Source: Hyphodiscus hymeniophilus
Taxonomy: Eukaryota; Ascomycota; Leotiomycetes; Helotiales; Hyphodiscaceae
NCBI GenBank assembly: GCA_016508695.1
Contig: VNKQ01000018.1
Location: forward strand, 930,001 to 994,000
Reading direction: 5' to 3'
Length of the DNA: 64,000 bases
Shown: positions 10,249-22,300 of the stretch, piece after piece
How positions within the stretch are numbered: position 1 is the stretch's first letter
How the letters are laid out: each line of letters opens with the position of its first letter
Notes under the pieces: model-generated
Databases searched by the model: none
The model's input: the letters and a program-made list of their open reading frames with translations, nothing else
Told to the model about the DNA's origin: nothing
Program-made: the position numbers and the translations under genes

Positions 10249-13200
10249 ATGGAGATCAGTTCCGCTTCGGATGCTGAAGCGCACATTGCCAAAATCCGGC
10301 AAGACAAGGGCCTTTCAGAGACCAGTCCTTCCGGCCACAACGTATCTGATTTAGAGAACGCATTGACAACGTGAGTCCCAACTCATGGCATGTATTATTA
10401 CTTACATGTTGATAGTCTCTCCGACCAGCTCTATCAGAGCTCGACTCATTTCTTGCTGGAATTGATTCAAAATGCAGACGACAACTCGTACAACTCTAAC
10501 GTACAACCAAGTGTGCAATTTACATACGCAAACGAGTGTCTCCGCGTGGACTGCAATGAAACCGGATTCTCACCTCGAAATGTGGAGGCTCTTTGCAGAG
10601 TAGGCCAGAGCACCAAAAAGGGGGGTGATGATGCCACGCGGTATGTCGGGGAGAAGGGAATCGGATTTAAGTCCGTCTTCAAAGCAGCCGATGTAGTATC
10701 GGTATGTTCGGGGTATTACTCCTTCAAGTTTGACAAGAACAGACAACTTGGGATGATTGCGCCAATTTGGGCGACTTTTCCTGCCCTAGTCAAACCGGGA
10801 TGGACATCGTTCTATCTGCAGCTTTCTGGAAGCTATAACCGTCGTGGTCTCCTAGACGAACTTCGTTCACTGGATTCACGACTTCTGATCTTCCTGCGGC
10901 GACTTCGAAAAATAACGATATCTATTTCCGAGCCTCGGCAAAAGGTCTGGAAGAGCAGCTTCTCACGCACCGAAACGGGCCAGGATCTCATTCACCTGGA
11001 GGAAAATAACTTGTTCTCCGACTATATCATCACACGGCACCAAGTGCCAAATATGCCACAGGAATCGAAAAGACCAGGGGCGTCGTCTTCTGAGATAATA
11101 TTGGGCTTTCCCATAACCAACGATGGCCAACCAAAACGAGATTCACAGCAAGCCTATGCTTTTCTTCCTATACGCGACTACGGCTTTGAGGCAAGTTTTT
11201 CTCTTATGTAATTTTAAAAATGCAGCAGGGCTAATCACGCACAATTGCAGTTTCTGATTCAAGCCGACTTTCTCCTTATTGCTTCACGAGAAGACATTGA
11301 TGACTCTTCTCAATGGAATCACGCCCTCCGCAGTGCTCTTTCCGACGCATTTGTAGACACAATGAGAAATTTCAACAACGACGAGAAGCTTCGGTATTTG
11401 TGGCCCAGATATCTACCTATACGAGAACCACTGCAGAGCTTTCTCAAACCCTTCCATCTTGAAGTACGAAGGAAGCTCGCATCTCAGAAAATTCTGTTCT
11501 CTCACTCAGGAGATTTGGCTCCGCCGAAAAGTCTCACATACGTCCCGGAGATTTTCACGTTCAACGGAGCACCTCTGACGATGAACCCACAAACATCCCT
11601 TCGCTATCTTTCAGCCCGCTATCCGGAGTCCGACATGGATTACCTTGATTCAATTGGGGTTCAGGAGATGACAGAGTTCGCTTTCTTTCTGGAGTTTAGT
11701 ACCCTAGTTCTAAACTCTATGGACAAATTTAAGGCGAAATCCAACGCATGGCATTCCCATCTTGCGACGATCTTGATGCGGTTGTCGCCGCAGCACACCT
11801 CCCAGCTTGGCAACCTGACGCTCGTGCCTTTGAGTGATAGTTCTTGGGCTGCTTCAGGTCGCCGCCAGATCCTGTTTCCCGCGAATAACGCAGAATTCGA
11901 GCTTCCTGGAGGATTACAGCTCTCGGTAGTGGACTCGGCTGCTGCCAGTGATCCAGAACGCCGCAAATTGTTCAAATATCTGGGGGTCGGCAATCTCGAG
12001 CAAGAGCCCGTGGTTCGACACATCGAAGACCTACATACTAAACCCTTTGATTCTAGCTCTATATCTCACGCTGCAATCATTTCTCAAATCAAGTTTCTCT
12101 ACTCTACAGGATGGAAGAATCCAACTTTCCAAAGATTCTGGTTCACCTCGGAGTCTGGCCAACGTCTTCGGGGACCACAACTATATCAAGACTCGTCAAA
12201 GAAGCAATCGGCTACGAAGTTCTTTGGCGCTCATCGTAGCAAGTTTCGATTCATTCACAAGGATTACATGGCAGCGGCGGGTGCCGATCGTGATCTGTGG
12301 GCTCGGTGGCTTGAGGAGAGGATGGGAGTAGCTACTATACCTAGGCTAGTAACTTCTACCATTGACGGAGGTTTCAAACTAGCGGAAGACTTCGAATTCA
12401 TCATCAAAAACTTCCCTTCTTCGGAAGTTCTCTTACTATTACGGGATAATGGAGAAGAATATTCGAAGTACCTTGATCCAGCTCAAGCAAAACGGTGGAA
12501 TGGAGATTTTCTGGACCCTACATATGAGTCTGCACAGGGCAGTGTATGTGCGGTAGCTCTGAAAGAGAAGCTAAGTTCCATGCTCGTTTCTTGTACAACA
12601 GGCAAGAAATGTCGCCTGGACACCACTTTCCTACCCTCGAAAGAGCTACTCGTAGCATCACAAGATGGTACGCCGTTTGTCGACATTCCAGATGGAAATG
12701 ACACTCGTTGGCAAATGCTGGAGATGCTCGGTGTCTCTATCAAAGTCGATGTATCTTTCTTCCTTCGTGGCTTAGAAAGACTCCAGGCGGAGCACTCAGA
12801 AGATGGTGATAGGGTGGATAAAATACTGAATATGATTCAGCTTCGATGTGATGACGAAGCGGAAGCATCCATAGTGAAGTAAGTAAACAACATTATATTT
12901 CACTAAGTAAACAACATTATATTTGTTCTCTTCTGCTTATTTATAGCAGGACAACTTTTGGTAAGAAGAACTTGGTATTCATCCCTAGCACACGACATGG
13001 TGTTCGTCCTAAGTGGAATACCCTATCTCGATGCAGGTGGAAAGGGCCCCCAATCGGGAAAAACTCGCAAGGATTGAGAAGTTTCGTCGGGTTGAAAGAT
13101 CTATACCCAGAGAACAGAAGACTCTTTTGTGACATTCTTGGCATCAAGGATGCTAGTCTTAAAGATCTTGTTCACGAGGCCAAGTATTGGGCGGTGGAAG

Positions 13201-15300
13201 ATTCCCTCGATCACATCACCGGTTTGTTACACACGATGGAAAAGCTGCTAGAAGACGAGAATAAGCCATCACCACAGAATCATCTTATTGAACTCAGCAA
13301 ACACAAAATATTCCCCGTCTCAAAGAACTGGAATTTGGACACCGACCGGGTATCAGCTCTCCAGGATGCAAAACTCTCAACTGAATGGTTCATTGCAGAC
13401 ACAACGCCTTTCCGTACAATATTTGCTGGAGTTGTCCCATTACTCGATATCAGCGTGGATAAATTGCCAGAAATGGATCAAGTTCTGGAAAAAATCGGTC
13501 TTAAAGGTCGCTTTCTCAGCAAACATACAGAAAGCGTTCCCGGGATTCAAGGATCTGTGGTGTTTAACCAGGAGCTTACAGATGCTTTCAGATCCAAAGT
13601 TAATTTCATCATCAGGTCTGTCAAGCCATATCCCGACTCTCATTTCATTCTTACGGCCCATGGCAAAGGAGTCAACTGTTCAGTGGTTTTAGCTCTCTAC
13701 GACCCAGGTTCTATGAAACAATGCGCCCTTTGCTGACCAACTCCCAATAGGTTGATTCACACAACCAAACAATTCCGGAAGCGTCGCCGAGAAATAGTCA
13801 ACGAGTTACAAAACCTGGAGGTCTATACTGCCGACGAAGTAATTCAAGAATGGTGCGTTTCTTACAAAGGAAAGAAGATGAAGGGCCCCCCAGGCAACGG
13901 CAAGGTTGCCATGGTTGCAGAGAAAGGTGTGCTCAGAGTCTACCTAGCCGCCAAGAGCGGCATTGAACTGGACGAAACACCAATGGAGCTTGTCGACGAG
14001 ATCTTCAATTATTGTGGAATGCTAGCCCACAACCCCGAGCACTCGGAGATGTGCCTGCACATCACAATGTCGCAGAGTAACTCCTCCCGGATCTCCAAAG
14101 TCTTTGCTGATAAAGGCATTCCAAGCCTTGAAAGTCTTGAATTTGCCGATGCGGATGATAACGAGAAAAAGGACGACAAAGAAGGCCCTCTACCGCCAAG
14201 GTATTCGGAAGGTGGGGGCACTCAAAAGACATCTCGAACCTTCGGTAACCTAACTGTCACGCAATCCATTTTTGCAATCCCAGCTGGCATTGCTTTTGGG
14301 TTGGGGGCACTGTTCAAGAGCAGACGGCATTTTGACGGTGAGGTTCCAAAGCACGATGCTTTAAAAGCCTCCAAAGGGAAATCGGCGAAGACGACCTCGA
14401 AAGGGGAGAACACAAAAGCTCATGCTTCGAAAAAGCAGCCTGGAGAAGGCCCCACGGGATTGCAAAATTTCCACAAGTCGTTCTCGAAGGGTTTATTGCG
14501 TCTACGGGTAGCGTGTATCTCTAATTCCGACGAAGATGTCGCGTTCATGGGCGAGTTTGCAGTATGTGTTCTAGTCTCGCGTCCCAATCTCCCAGAATTA
14601 ACCTATTCAAACCGTAGGTACATGAAGCTCTTGCAGAGACACTCGGCCAAAGCTACAACCCCAGTCAACACTGGACCAGTAAACTCCGCAGCAAAGCCAA
14701 TATTCCGACCTTCTCCAACGACCAGAAAGCGACTTCGACCTTCAAGTTCGCCGACGTTTCCGGGACCTTCACTCAGCTTCTGAAGGACGGTCAGTATCCC
14801 GGGGCGAGCAGTTGGGTCACGCATCCCCCGACCTATCATATCGACGTCAAGAGCACGAGAGGCGATGTCCATTCCGAGTTCTACGTGTCGCCCGTGCAGT
14901 TCCAACGCGCGCGAGATCTGTCAATCATGATGCAGCAGATGAAGGGTGATATTGATTCGATCCCTACAGACGTCTATATCATCGTTCGTGTTTATGACGT
15001 GGATGTCAACGCTGCGAGCGAGAAGGGAAAGGGGAAGGAGACTTCCAAAATGGTCTTCTTGGTGGATCCATGGGAGTGAGTCACTTCCTCTGTCTGAAAT
15101 TGCACCTGCCAGGCTTGACTTCTGTCCTCGTCGTGATATAATCCTCCCTTTACCCCGCCTGATACTGACTATTCTGCTACATTCAAAACACTTGAGGACT
15201 CCGCTGCGAATTCATCACTGACACTCTGATGTCTAGGTATTACCATGCGGATAGACTCCTTCTGAAGCAAAAAGGGAAGTTCGTCGGCTCAATGGTCTAA
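10249..15300 (+). CDS. GHKL ATPase - DUF3883 protein (NO VEIN / sacsin-like), seven exons
   Basis: Large protein of unknown function in fungi. Exons 10249-10370, 10416-11190, 11251-12878, 12947-13615, 13751-14561, 14618-15075 and 15237-15300 join to 1508 residues. The N-terminus has an HSP90-type ATP-binding fold: N-box ELIQNADDN (Glu56, Asn60), a weak G1 box NETGF (88-92) and G2 box GEKGIGFKSVF (119-129). The middle is large and without recognised domains. The end (about 1340-1480) resembles the NO VEIN C-terminal domain DUF3883, a nuclease-like fold, with YHIDVKSTRGD and YIIVRVYDV. Plant NO VEIN is a nuclear protein of cell-fate control; that role cannot be transferred. Splicing is odd: intron 2 is a GC-AG intron, intron 3 has a duplicated donor and a NAGNAG acceptor, and the intron 4 donor (13616) was inferred from frame. 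The domain calls are firm; the 13615/13751 junction is less so. Confidence 0.8.
12880..12924 (+). repeat. Tandem 21-bp repeat inside intron 3, duplicating the splice donor
   Basis: Positions 12880-12900 and 12904-12924 are identical 21-mers separated by cac. Each begins taagtaaac, so the gtaagt donor context is nearly copied, although the second copy lacks the preceding g. The acceptor side reads tagcag (12944-12949), a tandem NAG pair that could add or drop one residue. Confidence 0.9.
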
Positions 15301-16118
15301 CAGCGAGTTTCTGGATAAACTGCAAGAATAGGACACCAGATTATCAGGAGAGACACATTATAGCAAGACTACTGGAGATATGTACTGTACATGATCGTGG
15401 GACTCGTGGTTAATGAGATTCTACAAATAGTACCTTGCTATAGATTATTTGACTGGCTTCGTGAGTAGTCACAGTCGGGGAAATGGTCGATAAGGCGGAA
15501 ACAACAAATTGCCGTTGTTAACCCCTAGATTCATTTGATGATTTTGAGAGGAGAACGGTAGAGCGCTTTGATCAGGAGGTTACTGGATGTGTATGAGAGC
15601 GTTTGTAATCAACAGATATATTGAAGCAGATATTTCTTTCGATCAATGAATGTACTTGATGCGTTTTCTCAGTTGATGTAGATACAGACCCTCGGGGAAA
15701 TGACCCTACAAGTAGCAGCACGCCTTCGCCCACGAAATATTGAAGTCAGTGTGATACGCCCGTGCCGCCGCTTGTTTAGCACAATATCTCACCGCATTGT
15801 AAGGGGAGGCCCGGAGCTCATGCAATCAAGAAATGAAAACTTGATTAAATGTCCTATCTCCTAATATCCACATCTCCCTTTTTCACCATGATGAAGGGAA
15901 CTCCTCACCCACCCCAAACCCATAAGCTACAACGGAACGAGTGGTATTTTACATCTAGGAAAACCACATGTCGACTGTCTCCCTTGACTGCTTTCAAATC
16001 CGCAATTCAACAAAAGAAATGATAACGCCGCGAAATGCTTGCAAGGAAATCAAGGCAATGTATCGGGTCTGTTCTCAGTTGAAAACCATCTATCAAAACA
16101 AATGTACAATTTCGGAAA
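15301..16118. other. Intergenic between convergent genes
   Basis: 818 bp holding the 3' ends of the GHKL gene (plus) and the syntaxin gene (minus). No reading frame of interest. AT-richer than its flanks; nothing else supported. Confidence 0.5.
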
Positions 16119-17574
16119 TCATCCCGCGAATTTGACCCATCTGCCGGACAAAGGAGCAGCCAATTGGGTACCTGGTGCGTCGGACTTTGTGGTGAGAGTG
16201 TTGTCGTGGGACCATTCGAGACCTGGAACGACCAACTTCTCAGAAGGAGTCCACGGTTGACCGGGAACAACTCGTGCGGAGTTGAGTGCGGGCATATCGA
16301 CAGTGGGAAGGACGAAACGCTTTCTCTTGCCGCCGCTGTTGTTGTTTTGAATGACGAATTTGTAGATAAGTATGACGATCACAATGATTATGACGATGAG
16401 GACTATTGCATTTCATTAGTATATTATATTAAGTGAGAAGGAAGGGGAACAAAGGGAACATACCACATATGCCTAGGCACCACCACTTCCACTTTCGAGC
16501 ATTTCTCGCGCTCTTAATGGCTACACCAATCTCCTGGGTTCCTTTGTCCATGTTCTCAACCACTTCTTCGCCCTTCATCTCAATGTTAACAACAGCAGCT
16601 TCTTGTTGCACGACCAAACGGTCCATGTCCGCGAACAGCTCGGACAGTTCTATCATCTGCTGTTCAATCTTCTGGATGGCCTCGTGCCTGTTCTGCACAG
16701 CACTAAGAGCAGATCTGCTTTGACCTCTTCGATCGCTGTGGAGAAGAGCCTGGGAGAATACTTGTTGATTGTCCTTATCTTCCACAGCCTCACGGACCTC
16801 CGCCTCTGTAGCCTCTGGTCGAACAATGCGGTATTGACGAGCCATTTGGTCTCGAAGCTTATTGCGGTAATCACGATCTATTATACGGTAAGCCTCGATG
16901 GCATCCTTTAGCTGACGATCAACTTTGCCGAGCTGTGGTGCGTTTCTAGGAGACCCCGATTCGGGTTTTTGTTTGATCGCCTTGATTCTGCCAGCGAGGT
17001 TACGATACATGGCCATCGTCTCCGAGGTAATGTCATCGAGCTTTTGGTTGGTCAAGGTGTTGTTAGAGGAATCGGGATCATTGAGAGATGATTGCTGAAG
17101 TTTTTTTACATTCTCGAGGCTCTGGTAAATTGACGCGACACCTTGATCGATTTGACGCAGATCATTGAGAATTGCATTTGGATCTCCTCGCTCTTGAGAA
17201 TGACTCGGTCTATTCAGTCCAGCTGTTAGCGGTTCCATCTCGACGTTATGGCCTGGATGACTGTCAGTTCTACCCATGGGTGTGTAGGAGTCTGCCTCGT
17301 TGTGCAGAGCTCGTGAAGCCGTACCAGCATATTCGTCTCTTCCCATTGCCTGAGCATTGTATTGTTGCCGTCCGCCATAAGGCTGTCCACCATACCCTCC
17401 TTGTGTTGCAGCCCCTCGGTCATCGAAAGGGTTGGAACGCCCTCCAGGTCTATAATTGATCCTTGTCAGCAACATATCCTACAGACATAATCCTGCGGTC
17501 GTGTCCTCGACCTGTGCCTTCGAAGGGCGGCATCTCGTGCTCATAGGGACAACTAACCCGTACTGTTGCGCCAT
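16119..17574 (-). CDS. sso1: Plasma-membrane syntaxin (Sso1/Sso2-type t-SNARE), three exons
   Basis: Qa-SNARE that pairs with Sec9 and Snc to fuse secretory vesicles at the plasma membrane. Exons in coding order are 17574-17558 (17 nt, MAQQY plus two bases), 17461-16464 and 16402-16119, giving 432 residues. Order: Gly/Gln-rich N-terminus with SNPFDD, Habc bundle starting at DPNAILNDLRQID, then the SNARE helix with RHEAIQKIEQQMIELSELF and the zero-layer Gln, a juxtamembrane KWKWWCLGI and a very hydrophobic helix built across intron 2 (VLIVIIIVIVILIYKFV). Unusually, about 75 residues follow the membrane helix, whereas yeast Sso1 stops almost at once. The start was chosen because the tiny first exon gives a family-like N-terminus; the ATG at 17574 is the first in that frame. 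Confidence 0.88.
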
Positions 17575-19327
17575 TACTGTCAGCCAAGTTCTGCCAGAGT
17601 AACTTTGTTACGATAATTGAGGTTGCGAGGAGGATTGGACAGATGCAGGAGAAGATGAAAGAGTCTCTGGCTGTGATAATGTGTATCAAGCTCAGACGTC
17701 AAGTTGAAACAAAGTACATACACTCATTTTGAAATGGACGAGCAAGGTCGACGACCCCTAAACGCGCTTAAATTCGAAACACTAGGCTCCTGCAACAACG
17801 AATCGAGCGTGCGGAGGAGAAGATGAGGATTCGAGGATTGCTGTTGTTTTTGAGGGAAGATATAAGATTGAATCTTCTCGAGACTTTGGAGTCGAATCGA
17901 TTGATGTGTATGGGAAAGAAAGGAGACGGATGTTGCTTGCTTCTTGTGTCAGCTCTCTCTGGGTGTCTGGGTGGTGATCAACTGCGGCCAGACATTCTGG
18001 GTGTCAGGCTAATAAGACCCAAACGAGATGGCGCCAGGAACATTTACGAGAATCAGCCCCAAAGCCAACCAACACCACACAGATTGGCTTTGCTGAGCCA
18101 CAGTTCAGGGGCGACGACGGCCGTTGATAGGACGCCAGTGATCTTTAGTGAGCACTTGAGCAGATGGCGGCGAGTTGATGCTTATTTTTGGCATTTGCTG
18201 CAGTGCCGAACATTTCCTGGAGGAGAAGATGCGCGGGAACGTCGTCTGGTTCAGTGATCACGACGGCGGCGATAGAGTATGACGAGATCCGAATTGTGAG
18301 AAGGCTTTGGATCGCAAGGGAGAAGAGGAGGAGGAGGAGGAACAATTCATTCCTATATCCTTTTTCGGGCTTGATTCAGCCACGAAGGAAGTCCTGAACG
18401 TCTGATCATCCGCACCACAATGCCTATCCTACCAAGTCATATTTTGGACACTGTTCTTGCCGGTTCGACCGACTCTACGTGTGCCTCTGATATTTTTCTT
18501 ACAAGCAATACGCAAGATTGGTGAGCATGACCATCAGCTACCCGATAGGCAACGCAATAGAGGGACGGGTATTCGTTTACTCGGGTGCGAAAGCACACGA
18601 GGCGCAGCCCCAAGTGCGACGACTTTCAATACCGACAAACCATTCATTTGCGTGGCACACTTCGTTGTTGATAGTCAATCATATCAGGGACTGTCTCGGC
18701 AGCCTGATTCAATACCATACCAGATCTTAAGTCGGTCGGATTGATGAACTTCATAGCAGACCGTATTACAACCATATCACGTGAAGTCACGGTACTGACA
18801 AGTAGGCTGGGAGGTGCATATCGTCTTATTTCTATTGCTCATTTTGGCACAGTATGACTGCAGTATTCGTTTTACTGTAGTAAAAGTGACGTGCAATAAA
18901 GACCTTAGCAACTTGAGGTTCCTGGATGGTTGTGGCTTTTGACTCTTGCGGAACAGGGAGAAGATATAAAAAGGAACATGAGAGTAGTTTCACGAAGCCA
19001 TGACCGACGGCAGAATTGAGATTTATTGCGAGCTATGGATGCGCGTAGTCTTTGCACTGATATAGCCTAGTTTTCAATTATAATCCAACCTGTCCCTGCT
19101 ACTTCTTGTTACTAAGATCTTTTCTTCGTTTCCTTTCTGATGATCTCACACGAAGCAATGCCAGGCCGTCCTTGATTATAGATATGCGATCATTGCGCTG
19201 CTTCCCGTCGTCGATTCCTGCTTGTGTGTTAAAACTTTCGTATCCGGACTTCCAGCAAAGCTTTGCGGGGTTGAGATTCAGGTTTCCGAGTACCTAAGAA
19301 AGTTGTTGCTACATCCTTCCCACGTTT
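17575..19327. other. Intergenic, no supported gene
   Basis: 1.75 kb upstream of the syntaxin and beyond the 3' end of the NACHT-ankyrin gene. Several short frames occur (for example 17823-18257 and 18457-18744) without recognisable domains. A possible two-exon reading from ATG 18425 runs into a stop at its splice junction. The part next to 17574 is likely the syntaxin promoter and leader. Confidence 0.45.
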
Positions 19328-22300
19328 TCAGTATAGTGGGGCCTTGCCTAAAAGCCAATCTATTACAGTTGGTACATAACCTGGCCCGTATACTGGTTCC
19401 GCCCCTCTTGCTTCCAGCAATCTTTTCACAGCATCATGATCTTGTGAGGCTGCCCAGACAGAATCATATCGTCCTCCCCGACCGTTCGGATCTGCTCCTT
19501 TATCAAGTAAGGTTCGTACCAAGTCCAGATTGCCTAAGTAAGCGGCAAGTTGGAGAGTAGTACCAAAGTCGCCGGGCTGAGTAGCGTTGACGTCGGCACC
19601 TCTATCCAGTAGCAGCTGAACGACATCGCCGCGGTTTCCCCAATACACCGCGGCATGCAGAGGAGTTCCACGTCTACCTCCGATGTCGTTCACCCTTGCA
19701 CCACCTTCTAAGAGCATCTCTACCACCAAGCCAGACCCCATATATACTGCGGCTTGAAGCGCACTGTCCTGTTCCCCCCCTTTTGCGTTGACATCTGCCC
19801 CATTATCAAGCAAGAACTTTAAAACTGCTCCGCGACCAAATAAGGCCGCTACTTGCAACGCATTGCCATACGCGCCTCCCTGACCATTCACATCGGCTCC
19901 TTTGTCTAGAAGAAATTGGACCGTATCCTCAAAGCCCCCAAAAGCTGCAGCTTGAATAGCAGTGCCAAACAATGGCCCACCTGACTCTATATTAGCTCCA
20001 TGGTCAATGAGCAGCTGTATAACGTCGAGGTGGCCGTCACATGCAGCCCCAAGCAGAGCACTTCCGTTTTTTCCACCCTCCAAAAACACATCGGCACCAT
20101 GATCAAGCAACAATTGAACAAGTACGAGAGATTTATCGTGATATGTTTGTGCCGCAGCTTGAAGCGCTGTGTGATATTCTCCTCCTCGATCGTTGACGTT
20201 TGCGCCTCGATCCAGAAGCAGCCGAACTACCTCCACAGACGTGTCTGGTCCAGACAAAGTCGCAACTTGAAGCGCACTTCCCCACATCCCACCCTCAGCG
20301 TTGATATCTGCTCCTTCATCGAGGAGAAGTCGCACAATCTTTAGGTTACCCATGTTGGCGGCTCCCTGAAGTGGGGTACGTGAATATTCCCCCTTGGCAT
20401 TGATGTCTGCGCCATTCGCAATCAACAGTTTGATCAGTGACTCGCTGCCCTTTCTGGCTGCAGATTGTAATGCTGTGCCTTTAAACCTTGTTTCTTTGTC
20501 GATCTCAGCACCCTTGTTAAGGAGCAGCTTTACAATTTCCTCATGTCCATTTCCAGCCGCGAACTCAAGTGGGGTACGTAAATAGGTATTCTGTGCCTCT
20601 ATGTCCGCGTTCGCATCAAGCAACATCTTTGTCATTTCTGTGTGACCCCGACGAGCAGCGTGGTGTAATGCTTTGTCTTGGGACTCATCAGCTATTTCGA
20701 CTGAGGCTCCGCTCTGCAATAGTACTTTCGCTGCGCTTCGAAGGTTCCAAGTCGCCGCAATATGCAGCAAAGTGGACTTTCGCGTTGGGTACTTGGTCTG
20801 GAGAGGGTAATCGATAGTTCGGTATATCTCGACCCAGGTGTCCAAAAGTCTCGGCTGAAACTGCTCTATCAGACCGTCTTGGGATATGCCGCAATCCTCG
20901 GCCCTCTCTGCATGTAGAGCCCAATACTTTGTGGCATACTCGATGAATAATAGTTCACTGGCGATTTCTTTCGTCCAAGTACGACCCTCTCCCAAGACTT
21001 CTCCAAGCCTCAGGTAGTTGATGCAGCATTGCGACAATCGATTTTCACTCCATCCAATGATACTGTTGACGTTGAGTCTGTGCATTTCCGGTGACGACAG
21101 GAGGAACTGAAGGCCGCCGGATGTCAGGAAGTCGTTGACTGTCTGATGGCACACCTGCACGACCACGCTCTTTGAATACTGCCGTACCTCAATCAAGCCT
21201 CCAGATAGGCTGTTGATCAGCAGCTTCATCCTACCGTCCGATTCGACGAAACCTTCGCTGTCTGTGCAACGGACCTGTCCAGGGCGTATCACGGCGGAAT
21301 CACAAGCAAGTGCAAACCGCAACTCCGTCACTGAAAGGGGTCTTTCAGCGAAACAAACCCACTGCATCAAGAGTAAAGCTCTATTTCGATTACGAGGATT
21401 GACGATTTCTTTCAGGATATTCTCATAGAAGGTAAATAAGTCGCTCGATTGCTTTTCGATCAATTCTTTAACATCCTCGAAAGCCTCCCCATCTTTGAGC
21501 ATCTCAATCACTCTCGGCATCATCACGCTGACCCATTGGAAGTTGTCATTGGCCTTCTGAACAATCACCTGTCCGAGCTCCTGCCTCTTTTCAACAAACA
21601 AAGGATAGTCTGGCTGCGGCTGAACCTCCTTCTGGAGTCTCCAATGCACGTACCTCCAAATGTCGTCAAGATTTTCTTTTTCAACCAGAATCTCCAATCC
21701 AGGAGTACGTGCCACGACGGGATAGTGCCGACACGATATACAGATCTTAGCGGAACTACCATTGTCCATCGCAATGGCGTCATTCAGCTGATGGAAATAG
21801 TTCACGAGCTCAGCAGCGGTCTCCGAACCGGCTTCATCGAGAGCGTCAACAAAGATGGTGACTTCCCGCCATCGGGCTGCTTCTTTCACTGCTTCGGAAA
21901 ACAATGCTTGTAACTCGCTTGATCGCCACGTCCACTCTACGTAGCCAAAGCCAGCCTTCTTCTTACATGCGCTGATAATGGTTCTCCGTGCAGAAGCTGA
22001 CGAATAATAGAGCTGGTGCAATAGTGTACGGAACATTCCCTCTGCACTTTTTTGAAGTGTGGTTCCTCGCCTGTGGAAGAAGAACAATATATTTACTTGT
22101 GTTCGTTGTGCCGGGAGAACGTAAAACGCAGAGTGGATAAACGCCATTAGCGTAGACTTTCCAGAGCCTGGCTTGCCTTTCACCCAGAGCAGACCACGAG
22201 ATTGCTGCATCCATTTTGTGTAAGATGGGTGTTGCAGGATCCATCTGCACGTATTGGGTGCTGCGTAAGTGATATCAAGGCCACGTTGATACATATCAGG

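Noticed and set aside
13708..13750. A 43-bp intron with a good branch site in the GHKL gene
   Set aside because: Removing it puts TGA directly after the junction; only the 13616 donor keeps the conserved frame. Kept as a finding about splice choice.
18425..18744. Possible two-exon gene beginning MPILPSHILD
   Set aside because: The apparent splice (gtgagc to caatag) creates a stop at the junction, and the second part has no family match.
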